Shown here piece by piece: positions 9,177-17,127 of a DNA stretch of 64,000 nt. This stretch comes from Herbiconiux sp. Its GTDB lineage: Bacteria; Actinomycetota; Actinomycetes; Actinomycetales; Microbacteriaceae. The notes under the pieces are model-generated. The model saw only the letters and a program-made list of their open reading frames with translations, was not told the origin of the DNA and searched no databases. Position 1 is the stretch's first letter. Every line of letters starts with the position of its first letter. The position numbers and the translations under genes are program-made. The stretch lies in NCBI RefSeq assembly GCF_004297105.1, contig NZ_SCVE01000012.1:372001-436000 (forward strand), in the 5' to 3' direction.

Positions 9177-9704
9177 ATGGCATTGCCCGGTCTGCGCGGC
9201 GCGGAACACCTTGGTTTCACGGTTCCCGATCTCGAGGAGGCCCACCGGTTCCTCGTGGACACCATCGGCTGCGAGTACGTCTACTCGCTGCCCGGGATGC
9301 GCCACGACGACTCCGAGTGGATGCGCGACCACCTGAACGTCGATCCGCGCGCGGCGATCAAGGAGATCCGGTTCTACCGCTGCGGCCACGGCCCGAACTT
9401 CGAGGTGTTCGAGTACTCGGTGGCCCCCGATCAGCGGCCCCAGCCGCGCAACAGCGATCTCGGCGGTCACCACATCGCGTTCTACGTCGACGATCTCGAC
9501 GCCGCGGTCGGCCGCCTTCGCGAGCTCGGCATCCGTGTGCTCGGTGAGCCCACCGCGAGCGGAAACGCCTCGGCCGGTCAGCGCTGGGTCTATTTCCTGA
9601 GCCCCTGGGGCATGCAGTTCGAACTCGTGAGCTACCCCGGCGGCAAGGCCTACGAGCAGGATGCGGCGGTGCGGCTCTGGCATCCGGCGCAGCCCGGCGA
9701 GTGA
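9177..9704 (+). CDS. VOC-superfamily (glyoxalase/dioxygenase fold) protein
   Basis: A 175-residue vicinal-oxygen-chelate protein. The fold is recognised from the first repeat GAEHLGFTVPDLEEAHRFL (metal His likely His12), a central GGHHIAFYVDDLDAAV with the second metal His, and a final PWGMQFELVSYPGG with the metal Glu. Proteins of this kind are lyases, epimerases, isomerases or extradiol dioxygenases, and the reaction cannot be told here. ATG at 9177 follows GAAGGAG at 8 bp. It is divergent from the E1/E2/amidohydrolase operon and is followed 46 bp later by the GntR regulator, so it is probably part of the same pathway. Confidence 0.85.
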   Translation: MALPGLRGAEHLGFTVPDLEEAHRFLVDTIGCEYVYSLPGMRHDDSEWMRDHLNVDPRAAIKEIRFYRCGHGPNFEVFEYSVAPDQRPQPRNSDLGGHHIAFYVDDLDAAVGRLRELGIRVLGEPTASGNASAGQRWVYFLSPWGMQFELVSYPGGKAYEQDAAVRLWHPAQPGE

Positions 9705-9750
9705 GCCGGCCCGCCCGCGCCCCGTGGCTACAATCGAGGCGAGGAGACTC

Positions 9751-10410
9751 ATGACCATCGACGACACGCTCGACAACGTGGCCAGCCACCGCATCGCCGA
9801 CAGCCTGCGCACCTCCATCCTCGACGGTCGACTCGCGCCCGGCACGAGGATCCGGCAGGGCGATCTGGCCGATCAGTTCGGGGCGAGCAGGATCCCGGTG
9901 CGGGAAGCGCTGCGGCTGCTGCACTCCGATGGACTCGTGACGCTGGTGGCCAATTCGGGCGCCTGGGTCGCCAAGCTCTCTCTGGCCGAGTGCATCGAGG
10001 CCTACCTGGTGCGCGAGCGCGTGGAGCCGCTTCTGCTGCGCACGAGCATGCCGTCGCTCGACGACGACGACATCGACCGCCTGCAGCAGATGGTCGACGC
10101 GATGGAGGCCGACGACGACGTCGACTTCTTCATGCGCACCGACCGAGACTTCCACCTGGCCACCTACGCGGGTGCTCCTCCGTCGATGCTCTCCGACCTC
10201 ATCCACCGGCTCTGGAACACGACGCAGCACTACCGCCGCGCGTACGCCAATCTGGTGCGGGCCCCGTCGATCGGGGTCACGCACATGGAGCACCACCTGC
10301 TCGTCGACTGCATCCGCAGACAAGACGCCGACGACGCCGAGCGTGTGCTCGTCATGCACATCCAGCGCACGCGGCTGGAACTCGAGAAGCATCCCGACAT
10401 CTTCCGCTGA
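9751..10410 (+). CDS. GntR-family transcriptional regulator (FadR/VanR type)
   Basis: A 219-residue repressor-type regulator. The winged helix is N-terminal (about 10-80), with IADSLRTSILDGRLAPGTRI and ASRIPVREALRLLHSDGLV typical of GntR. The C-terminal all-helical FCD-like domain (about 90-219) carries His residues placed as in metal/ligand-binding FadR-type domains (DRDFHLATYAG, MEHHLLVDCI). I chose ATG 9751 (GAGGAG just upstream) over an in-frame extension that would overlap the VOC gene. The mirror boxes at 9096-9107 and 9148-9159 are its likely operators, making it a local regulator of the E1/E2/amidohydrolase and VOC operons; this is inference from position and symmetry. Confidence 0.88.
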   Translation: MTIDDTLDNVASHRIADSLRTSILDGRLAPGTRIRQGDLADQFGASRIPVREALRLLHSDGLVTLVANSGAWVAKLSLAECIEAYLVRERVEPLLLRTSMPSLDDDDIDRLQQMVDAMEADDDVDFFMRTDRDFHLATYAGAPPSMLSDLIHRLWNTTQHYRRAYANLVRAPSIGVTHMEHHLLVDCIRRQDADDAERVLVMHIQRTRLELEKHPDIFR

Positions 10411-10431
10411 GCGATGGCCAGCGGGGCGGCC

Positions 10432-11472
10432 TCACCCGCTCACCCCCGCGAGACGCGACACCAGCGCGGCGTTCTCGGGCGACGGCTCGAGCTCGTGGCG
10501 CTCGATGCGGTGGGCGACCTCGGTGACCGCGGCGTTGACCGGCGCGTCGAGGCCGAGCCGAGCCGCTTCGGCGACCACGTAGCCGTTGAGGTCATCGACC
10601 TCGCTGTGCCGGCGCTTCGTCCAGTCCTGCAGGATCGTGGTCGTGGTGTTCGGCAGCACGAACCCGCGGTAGAGGGTGTCGAGGAGGGTCTCCACCACCG
10701 CGTCGGGCCGGCTCACGTCGTCGGCGGTCAGGCCGAAGATGGGCATGATCCGGAACCCCGCCGCACGCGCCACATCGAGCGCCTCCTGGCCCGAGCGCAG
10801 CATGAGGTCGCGCATGCCGGGATGCTCGAGGCCCGCGATCATGGGCAGGCCGAGGCTCGCCGTGGTGACGAGCGTCGTGCAGTTGCTCACGAGCTTCATC
10901 CACTTCGCGCCCCGGATGTCGTCGACCACCTCGACCGTGCCCGCGTGGGCGAGCAGGTCGGCCACCTCCCGTTCGCGGCCTCGCGTCGCATCCGTGAGGC
11001 TGCCCACCGCGAACCACGAACGATCGGGTCCGGAGTGCCGATCGACGACCCCCGGCTCGGTCATGGTCGATGACACCTCGATCACGCAACCCAGCGTGCG
11101 ATGGGCGCCGACCACCTCCGAGATCACGTCGACGGTCATGCCGTTCTGAACGCCCACGAGGAGCCCGTCGGCGGCGAGGTGCGGCTCGATCAGGTGGGCG
11201 GCCCAGCGGCTGTCGTAGGCCTTCATGAGCATCAGCACCACGTCGAAGGGCTCGGTGAGGGTGGCGACCTCGCAGAGGTTGAGCACGGAGACCGCCGTGT
11301 TCTCCGAGCGGCCGGGCATGTTCACGGTGAGGCCGTGCGCCCGCATGGCGGCGACGTGCTCCGGCCACTGCTCGATGAGGGTCACGTCGAGTCCGGCGCG
11401 GGTGAGGTCGGCCCCGATCGAGGCGCCGTTCGCCCCCGCGCCGAGCACGGCGATGCGCTTCGCGCCCGTCAT
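10432..11472 (-). CDS. Ketopantoate-reductase-family oxidoreductase (copy 1)
   Basis: A 346-residue NAD(P)H-dependent oxidoreductase with the 2-dehydropantoate 2-reductase fold: Rossmann loop VLGAGANGASIGADL at the N-terminus, VQNGM in the active-site region, and the KWMKLVSN stretch in the position of the catalytic Lys/Asn of PanE. ATG 11472 overlaps the stop of the upstream paralogue (ATGA). Two tandem copies next to a ROK regulator argue against housekeeping pantothenate synthesis, since panE is normally single. They more likely reduce 2-oxo-acid intermediates of a catabolic route. The gene converges with the GntR gene (21 bp apart). Confidence 0.85.
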   Translation of the reverse strand: MTGAKRIAVLGAGANGASIGADLTRAGLDVTLIEQWPEHVAAMRAHGLTVNMPGRSENTAVSVLNLCEVATLTEPFDVVLMLMKAYDSRWAAHLIEPHLAADGLLVGVQNGMTVDVISEVVGAHRTLGCVIEVSSTMTEPGVVDRHSGPDRSWFAVGSLTDATRGREREVADLLAHAGTVEVVDDIRGAKWMKLVSNCTTLVTTASLGLPMIAGLEHPGMRDLMLRSGQEALDVARAAGFRIMPIFGLTADDVSRPDAVVETLLDTLYRGFVLPNTTTTILQDWTKRRHSEVDDLNGYVVAEAARLGLDAPVNAAVTEVAHRIERHELEPSPENAALVSRLAGVSG

Positions 11473-12500
11473 CGCACCGGCACCCCGGTGAGCAGCAGTT
11501 CGAGATTGGCCGGGTCGGCGGGCAGCTCTCCCGACTCGACCTTGCGGGCGAGGTCGACGACGAGCTGGTTGAACGGCGCCGCTTCGCCGGCGCGGGTCAG
11601 CACATCCACCACGAGTCCGTTGATCTCCGCGACCTCGCTGCGGCGGCCCTTGAGCCAGTCCTGCAGAGAAGTGGTCTTGGTGTCGGGCAGCGAGTACTTC
11701 GTGAGCACGATCTCGAACAGCTGCTCGGCGAACGCGTCGGGGTCGTCGAGCAGGGCGCCCTCCATGCCGAAGATGGGGCGGAGGCGATTGCCGTCGGCGA
11801 GAGCGGCTCGGGCCGCCTCCTTGCCGCAGGCCATCATGAACTCGTACATGCCCGGCACCTCGGCGGCGGTGTTGAGCTCGAGGTTGAGCAGGGCGGAGGG
11901 CACCAGCTCGGCGGCGTTGACGATGAGCTTCATCCACTTCGACGAGCGGATGTCGTCGGAGATCTCGACGGTGCCCGCGAAGCGGAGCGCCGCAGCGACC
12001 TCCTCCTCCCGCCCGTGCGTGGCGGGCGAGATGCTGCCCACCGCGTACCACGAGTCCTCGGGCGGGTTCTGGCGGTTCGTGATTCCCGGCTCCCACATGT
12101 TGGAGGCGAGCTCGATCACCGCGCCCATCGTGCGGTCGATGCCGACCACATCGGCCACGTCATCGATCGACATCCCGTTCTGCAGACCCACCACGAGGCT
12201 CTTCTCGTGCAGCAGAGGCTTGATGAGCTCGCAGGCCCAGCGGGTGTCGTAAGCCTTGACCCCCACGAACACGAGGTCGAACGTCTCGCGAAGGGTGGCG
12301 ACGTCGCAGAGATGGAAGGCCCTCACCGGGGTGATCTCGGTGCGGCCGGCGGGCATCCGCACCTCGATTCCGCGTTCGCGGATGGCCTCCACGTGGGCCG
12401 GCCATTGCTCGATGAACGTCACATCGAGCCCGTTCCGTGCCATGTCGGCACCGATTCCGGCGCCGTTCGCGCCCGTTCCTACCACAGCGATCTTCGTCAT
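11469..12500 (-). CDS. Ketopantoate-reductase-family oxidoreductase (copy 2)
   Basis: A 343-residue paralogue of the downstream gene, with the Rossmann loop VGTGANGAGIGADM, VGLQNGMS and the catalytic-type KWMKLIVNA. ATG 12500 is preferred because GGGGGAG lies 9 bp upstream; an in-frame GTG at 12518 would overlap that ribosome site. The two copies are clearly related but not near-identical, so the duplication is old, and they may act on different oxo-acids or form a hetero-oligomer. The 74-bp leader contains a perfect 19-bp palindrome (12527-12545), a likely operator, perhaps for the adjacent ROK protein. Confidence 0.85.
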   Translation of the reverse strand: MTKIAVVGTGANGAGIGADMARNGLDVTFIEQWPAHVEAIRERGIEVRMPAGRTEITPVRAFHLCDVATLRETFDLVFVGVKAYDTRWACELIKPLLHEKSLVVGLQNGMSIDDVADVVGIDRTMGAVIELASNMWEPGITNRQNPPEDSWYAVGSISPATHGREEEVAAALRFAGTVEISDDIRSSKWMKLIVNAAELVPSALLNLELNTAAEVPGMYEFMMACGKEAARAALADGNRLRPIFGMEGALLDDPDAFAEQLFEIVLTKYSLPDTKTTSLQDWLKGRRSEVAEINGLVVDVLTRAGEAAPFNQLVVDLARKVESGELPADPANLELLLTGVPVR

Positions 12501-12526
12501 CGAGGTGCGCTCCCCCACCCGCCTTG

Positions 12527-12545
12527 CAGCACAACCGTTGTGCTG
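12527..12545. promoter_or_regulatory. Perfect 19-bp palindrome upstream of the ketopantoate-reductase pair
   Basis: CAGCACAACCGTTGTGCTG has 9-bp perfect arms around one central base. It lies between the end of the ROK gene and the start of the reductase pair, 27 bp from the ATG. No T-tract follows, so an operator fits better than a terminator. A weaker repeat, CGTGTG/CACACG, sits beside it at 12561-12583. Confidence 0.55.
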
Positions 12546-12574
12546 TACGGTCCAGGTGTACGTGTGAACTAATA

Positions 12575-13633
12575 CTACACACGGGTGAGGGCGGGTGCGG
12601 AGTCGATCGGATGGGCGCCCTCGGCCCCGAGACGGCCCGCGTCGAAATTCCTGGGGTCGGAGAGAACCCCCTCGAAGACGGACTGCGCGGCACCGATGAA
12701 CAGGTCGTCGTCACCGAGGGCCGAACCGATGATGGCCGGCCCCGCCCCGCGGGTGTCGTCGGCAGCGGACCTGCGCCGCTCGACGCCTGCCCGCACCGCC
12801 TCCACGGAGCGGACGAGGGAGCCGCCGAGCACGACCACCTCGGGGTCGAGCACCGGACCGAGGACGTCGAGGACCGAGAGCACATTGTCCTCGACGGATT
12901 GCGCCCGACCCGTCGACGCCGTGCGGCCGGCGACAGGGGTGAAGCATCCCGCGCGACCGCGATGGCCCAGAACGATCGCGCCCCCGGTCACGATGCCACC
13001 CGCCAGCCGGCCGTCGGGGCCGCAGCGGAGATAGATCATCTCCTGCGCCCCGGATGCCGCTCCGAAGATGCTCTCCGCCCGCGCACCGGCCGTCCCCGCG
13101 GTGGCGAGCACGACGGGCAAGCCGAGCCGGATCCCGAGCGCGGATGCGGCGGCGTCCCCGACGGCTTCGTCGCCACCCAGACCCGGCTCCGGAACCACCA
13201 GCCCGATGCCGATCACCTTCCGCGATCGCGAGAGGCCCATGGCCTCTGCCACCGCGACGATCGCATTGACCAGTTCGTCGGGCGTCGCCGACCTGTCCGA
13301 CCGGTAGTCGACGCGCTCCTGCACCACTCCGTCGAGCCCCACGACCGCGATCCGCACGGAGCCGAGGGTGAGGCAGACGGAGAGCGCGGCGACGGAGTCG
13401 GCCGGTCGCACCGTGAAGCTGGGCCTCCCGACACCGCGAGCAGCGGTGTCGGATTCCTCGACCAGATTCCTCCTCGCCAGCTCGCCCACCACGGCTCCGA
13501 CGGTCTTGCGGCTGAGACCGGTCTGCAGAACCAGCTCGGAGCGAGAGATCGCGCCCTGTGTCACCACCGCGCGCAAGATGAGGGCCATGTTCACCGATCG
13601 AGCGCTCTCGACCCCGGGTTCGAAGAAGGACAT
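12575..13633 (-). CDS. ROK-family transcriptional regulator lacking the zinc cysteine motif
   Basis: A 352-residue protein with an N-terminal winged helix (about 15-70: ISRSELVLQTGLSRKTVGAVV) and a C-terminal ROK/sugar-kinase-like domain (ALSVCLTLGSVRIAVVGLDG marks its first strand). Unlike typical ROK repressors I see no CxCGxxGCxE zinc cluster and no clear phosphate-binding loop. The sensing domain is therefore degenerate and probably binds a sugar-like or other small ligand without catalysis. It stands upstream of two ketopantoate-reductase-like genes on the same strand, with a perfect palindrome between. That palindrome is its candidate operator. Confidence 0.8.
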   Translation of the reverse strand: MSFFEPGVESARSVNMALILRAVVTQGAISRSELVLQTGLSRKTVGAVVGELARRNLVEESDTAARGVGRPSFTVRPADSVAALSVCLTLGSVRIAVVGLDGVVQERVDYRSDRSATPDELVNAIVAVAEAMGLSRSRKVIGIGLVVPEPGLGGDEAVGDAAASALGIRLGLPVVLATAGTAGARAESIFGAASGAQEMIYLRCGPDGRLAGGIVTGGAIVLGHRGRAGCFTPVAGRTASTGRAQSVEDNVLSVLDVLGPVLDPEVVVLGGSLVRSVEAVRAGVERRRSAADDTRGAGPAIIGSALGDDDLFIGAAQSVFEGVLSDPRNFDAGRLGAEGAHPIDSAPALTRV

Positions 13634-13648
13634 GTCAGCTCGGCATCG

Positions 13649-13861
13649 TCAGCGTCGGAGCAGCACGATCACAGCGACCGCCACGAGGGCGACCAGTGCC
13701 GACGGGAGCAGGCCTCGACCGAACCGCAGGAAGGCCGGCGCATCGGCGATGTCGGCTGCCGACAGCGCGCGCCACAACGCCAGCTGGAGCAGGAACGACA
13801 CACCGGCGAGGGCCAGCACGACCGCTGCGACCGCCGTGATGCCCTGAATCTCGTTCTCCAT
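13649..13861 (-). CDS. Small two-helix membrane protein
   Basis: A 70-residue protein with two hydrophobic segments (about 8-28 and 48-67) and a short Arg-ended C-terminus (VIVLLRR), so probably a bitopic hairpin in the cytoplasmic membrane. The longer reading frame upstream is Arg/Pro-rich noise; the ATG at 13861 after GGAGG (GAAGGAGGCGTTCG) is the convincing start. It lies between the GMC oxidase and the ROK gene on the same strand. No known family recognised. A role as membrane anchor or accessory for the oxidase is possible but not shown. Confidence 0.6.
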   Translation of the reverse strand: MENEIQGITAVAAVVLALAGVSFLLQLALWRALSAADIADAPAFLRFGRGLLPSALVALVAVAVIVLLRR

Positions 13862-13913
13862 CGAACGCCTCCTTCTGATCTTCGCCGCCGGGGGATCACC
13901 GGCCGGCCGGCAC

Positions 13914-15479
13914 TCAGAGTTCTTGAGCGGCCTTCCGCGCCGCGCGCACCGCGATGGCCACACTTGTGAGTGTCGGGTTCATCGTGGTGGCGGTCGGGAT
14001 GAGACCGTTGCCGGCCACGTACAGGCCCTGGTAGCCCCAGACGCGCGAGTACGGGTCGGCGACCGAGGTGCCGTCGTCCGCCTCGCCGGCGCGCATCGTG
14101 CCCTGGTAGTGCAGGCTCGACCCGTTCGGCATCAGCCGGGGCTCCGCAACGAAGGTGCCGAGTGCGTTGCCGGCGCGGCGGAGACGCTCGGTCGCCTCCG
14201 CGATCTCCGCCTCCTCACGCTCGGTGAGGGAGTAGCTGATGCGCATGTTCGGGAAGCCACTGAAGTCGAGCTCGGCGTCGTCGAACGTGACACCGTCTTC
14301 GAAACGCGGGTGCTTGCGCATGCCGTAGCCCATGTTCACGTAGCCCCACCGATTGCCGGCGAGCGGGTTGGCGGGGTCGAGCTGGAAGGGCGGCACATCC
14401 GCATACATCACCTGCACGGAGAAGGGGTGCTCGGGCTCCGAGAACGGGATGCGGTTCACCGCCGCCACCGGGTCTGCGGGGTTCAGCGCCCGGCGCGCCT
14501 TCTCGGCATCGAGATCGGTCTCGGTGGCGAAGCGCTGCATCTTCGCGGGATCGAGCGCGACCGTCGAGATGACCACCGGATGCTCGGTGAGGTAGTGCCC
14601 GAGGGCGGCCGGCCGAACCCCGGAGGCCCAGAGCAGCTGCGGCGAGCGGAAGGCATCGGCAGCCACCACCACGATGTCCGCGGGGAACGTCGAGGTCTCG
14701 CTGGTTCTCAGGTCCTGCACCGTGACACCGGTCGCCCGGGTGCCGTCGAGTTCGACCCGGCGCACCAGCGAGAGATCGCGCAGCTCGAACCGGGAGGACA
14801 GTGGCGAGTCGGGGTCGATCAGCGGGCCCAGCACGGAGTCGGCGCCGGCCCAGCGCATCGTGCCATCGGGCTGAGGGTCGCCTGCGACCGGCAGAGTGCT
14901 GACTCCGTATCCGTCGGGCAGCTCGCTGCCGAACTCCTCATCGAGCAGCAACCGGATGGCGCCACCGAGCGCCGAGTCGGCGAACGCGGCGCTCTGCTTG
15001 TGCAGCAGCTCTTCCGCCCGGCCGATCAGCTCCTCCCACTCCTCGTCGCCGATGAACGGGATCTTCTCGCTGAACGCCGGGCGGGGGATCGCCGCCGTCC
15101 AGTGCGCTCCCTGACCGCCGACGTTCGTGGCCGCCGCCGCTGCGGGAAAGGTCGGGGCGTGGGCGGAACCCTCGCCACCGAAGTCGAGCAGGTACGTCCC
15201 CTGGCGTGCGGTGAACATGCCCTCGACGACGAAGGCCTGCGGGATCCCCAGCGACTCGCGGTAGGAACCCGAGAGCGGACCCTGCGAACGTTCGCGCGCA
15301 CGCTCCTTCTCGGCCGCATCGGGGATGTTGCGCACACTCTCACCCGGGATCTCCGTGAGCTGCGGCCCGGCCTCGAACATCACGACGCGCACATCCGGAT
15401 TGCTCTCGAGCAGGGTGCGGGCGTAGGCCGCTCCGACGGGTCCGCTGCCGACGACGACGGCGGTGGGCTGGTTGGTCAT
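13914..15479 (-). CDS. GMC-family FAD oxidoreductase, pyranose-oxidase/C-glycoside 3-oxidase type
   Basis: A 521-residue flavoprotein: FAD dinucleotide motif VVVGSGPVGAAYA (8-20), a GGQGAHWTAA segment whose His126 aligns with the flavin-attachment His of pyranose 2-oxidase (STHW), and a C-terminal catalytic part with LHYQGT (His) and MNPTLTSVAIA (Asn). Members of this branch oxidise sugar hydroxyls at C2 or C3. The CarA-type enzymes of soil actinobacteria oxidise C3 of C-glycosides before C-C cleavage. It shares these blocks with the second GMC protein at 38474-40021. It is flanked by a small membrane protein and an MFS transporter and lies upstream of an aromatic-degradation block. The exact sugar substrate is inferred, not shown. 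Confidence 0.82.
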   Translation of the reverse strand: MTNQPTAVVVGSGPVGAAYARTLLESNPDVRVVMFEAGPQLTEIPGESVRNIPDAAEKERARERSQGPLSGSYRESLGIPQAFVVEGMFTARQGTYLLDFGGEGSAHAPTFPAAAAATNVGGQGAHWTAAIPRPAFSEKIPFIGDEEWEELIGRAEELLHKQSAAFADSALGGAIRLLLDEEFGSELPDGYGVSTLPVAGDPQPDGTMRWAGADSVLGPLIDPDSPLSSRFELRDLSLVRRVELDGTRATGVTVQDLRTSETSTFPADIVVVAADAFRSPQLLWASGVRPAALGHYLTEHPVVISTVALDPAKMQRFATETDLDAEKARRALNPADPVAAVNRIPFSEPEHPFSVQVMYADVPPFQLDPANPLAGNRWGYVNMGYGMRKHPRFEDGVTFDDAELDFSGFPNMRISYSLTEREEAEIAEATERLRRAGNALGTFVAEPRLMPNGSSLHYQGTMRAGEADDGTSVADPYSRVWGYQGLYVAGNGLIPTATTMNPTLTSVAIAVRAARKAAQEL

Positions 15480-15497
15480 TGTTCTCTCCTCGGTGGG

Positions 15498-16985
15498 TCA
15501 GACGGAAGCGGATTCGGTGGCCGGCTCGGGCGCCGGCTCGTCCGACAACGGCGTGCCGGGCAACAGGATGGCGGCGACGATGCCGATCGCATAGGCCGCG
15601 GCGAGTGCGATGAAGATCGGTGCGAAGACGTCATGATAGATCGCGGCGATCTGGGTCTGCGTCGCGGTGTCCGCGGCGAGCACCGACTTGGGCGTGAGGG
15701 TCGCGGCGTCCAGACCCGGCGGCAGGAGCGCCGCCACCCCGAAGCCGATCACCCCTCCGATGACGGCGGTGGTGACGGTGGATCCCACCTGGCGCACGAG
15801 GTTGAGGGTGGCGGTGATGGTGCCCGTCTCCGAACGCGGGACCGCGCCCTGCACGATCGCCACGATCAAGCTCATGAACGCCCCGGTGCCGACGCCGACG
15901 GCGAACATCACGATCATTGGCACCCAGAGGGGCAGGCCGACCGGCAGTTGCGACATCACCACGAGCCCCACGGCGGCCAATGTCGTGCCCGCGATCGGGA
16001 AGGCGCGATACCGCCCCGTGCGGCTCACGATGAAGCCGGTGGCGAGATTGCTCAGGAGCATCCCGAACACCGTCGCGATCGGCACCAGGCCGGAGATGGT
16101 GGCGCTCGTGCCGTAGGCCATCTGGAAGTAGGTGGGCAGATAGAAGGTGATGGAGAACAGGCCGATGCCGATGATGGCCGAGAGCGCCGTACCGGCCGAG
16201 ATGGTGCGATCACGGAAGTAGGCCAGTGGCAGCACCGGTTCGACGGCGCGCAGTTCGGCGATGAAGAAGATGACGAACGCCACGGCGGAGACCACCGACG
16301 CCGTCAGGGCCGCGACGGCCGCCGCGGGGTCGGTCCACCAGGTGACCGCGAGCACCAGAGCCACGAGGGCGACGGTGAACGTCACCGCGCCGGCGACGTC
16401 GAAGCGCCGCCGTTCGAGCACCTCGACGTGCGGTACAGCCACCATCGCGAGAACGAGGGCCGCGGCTCCGACGGGGATGTTCACCCAGAACACCCACTGC
16501 CAGCCCCAGAAGTCGGTGATCAGCCCTCCGATCACCGGCCCGATCAGGATGGCGATGGGGAACGCCGCTCCGATCACCGCCAGGTACTTCGGCCGCTCGC
16601 GGGGTGTGGTGACCTGCGCGATGATCGTCTGCGACATCAGCTGGAGGCCGGCGGAGCTCATCCCCTGCAGCACGCGTGCCACGACCAACCACTCCATGGT
16701 GGGTGCGAATCCGCAAGCGAGCGACGCGATGAGGAACAGCACCAGCGAGCTGAGGAAGACCGCGCGCGGCCCGATCCTGTCGCCGAGTTTGCCGAGGACG
16801 GGCAGCAGCACGGTGCTCGCGAGCGTGTAGCCCACCACGACCCAGCTCATGTGTTCGAGCGCGCCCAGGTCGCCCGCGATGGTGGCGAGGGATGTCGAGA
16901 CCACGGTGTGGTCGAGGGCGCCGAGGAAGGAGACGGTGAGCAGCGAGGCGACGAGGATGCGCAGGCGCACGGGAGTGAGAGTCAT
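15498..16985 (-). CDS. MFS transporter, DHA2 (14-helix) family
   Basis: A 495-residue major facilitator with about 14 predicted membrane segments. DHA2 signatures are seen: LDHTVVSTSLATIAGDL in helix 1, LGKLGDRIGPR in the loop after helix 2, and GWQWVFWVNIPVGAAAL at helices 5-6. DHA2 members are mostly drug:H+ exporters, but many in catabolic clusters move aromatic acids or glycosides. I start at ATG 16985; a longer GTG start at 17063 exists but has poor spacing to a ribosome site. It sits 18 bp ahead of the GMC oxidase, so the two are probably co-transcribed. Direction of transport is not known. Confidence 0.88.
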   Translation of the reverse strand: MTLTPVRLRILVASLLTVSFLGALDHTVVSTSLATIAGDLGALEHMSWVVVGYTLASTVLLPVLGKLGDRIGPRAVFLSSLVLFLIASLACGFAPTMEWLVVARVLQGMSSAGLQLMSQTIIAQVTTPRERPKYLAVIGAAFPIAILIGPVIGGLITDFWGWQWVFWVNIPVGAAALVLAMVAVPHVEVLERRRFDVAGAVTFTVALVALVLAVTWWTDPAAAVAALTASVVSAVAFVIFFIAELRAVEPVLPLAYFRDRTISAGTALSAIIGIGLFSITFYLPTYFQMAYGTSATISGLVPIATVFGMLLSNLATGFIVSRTGRYRAFPIAGTTLAAVGLVVMSQLPVGLPLWVPMIVMFAVGVGTGAFMSLIVAIVQGAVPRSETGTITATLNLVRQVGSTVTTAVIGGVIGFGVAALLPPGLDAATLTPKSVLAADTATQTQIAAIYHDVFAPIFIALAAAYAIGIVAAILLPGTPLSDEPAPEPATESASV

Positions 16986-17086
16986 GGAGTCACCCGAACG
17001 ATCGGGCAGTCGACGCGACTCGGTGTGCCCTGTTCGCCACATCACGACCAGGGACGGGCTCACAGAGCCCCGACGTCCCTTCCAGG

Positions 17087-17115
17087 GTATCAGACTTATG
17101 CCTGAAATTGACCAA
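17087..17115 (-). promoter_or_regulatory. Putative promoter of the MFS-GMC operon
   Basis: On the minus strand TTGGTC and TGATAC are spaced by 17 bp, about 100 bp ahead of the MFS start. An imperfect palindrome at 17090-17105 (TCAG...CTGA, 12 of 16 symmetric) covers the -10 and could bind a repressor. Both are visual calls. Confidence 0.35.
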
Positions 17116-17127
17116 AGTTCCCTCGCG

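Noticed and set aside
1..12500. Acetoin/2,3-butanediol catabolic operon
   Set aside because: Zinc dehydrogenase plus E1/E2 would fit, but three amidohydrolases do not and the E1 is a fused alpha-beta chain; no acetoin-specific gene is present.
10432..12500. Pantothenate biosynthesis (panE) genes
   Set aside because: Two tandem copies next to catabolic regulators and no panB/panC nearby; a housekeeping role is unlikely.
13649..13963. Longer 104-aa version of the small membrane protein
   Set aside because: The added N-terminus is Arg/Pro-rich and overlaps the GMC gene; the internal ATG at 13861 has a proper ribosome site.
13923..17105. Very long (over 1000 codons) plus-strand open frame
   Set aside because: His/Asp/Arg/Gly-rich translation without domains, opposite the GMC and MFS genes, both of which have strong family motifs.
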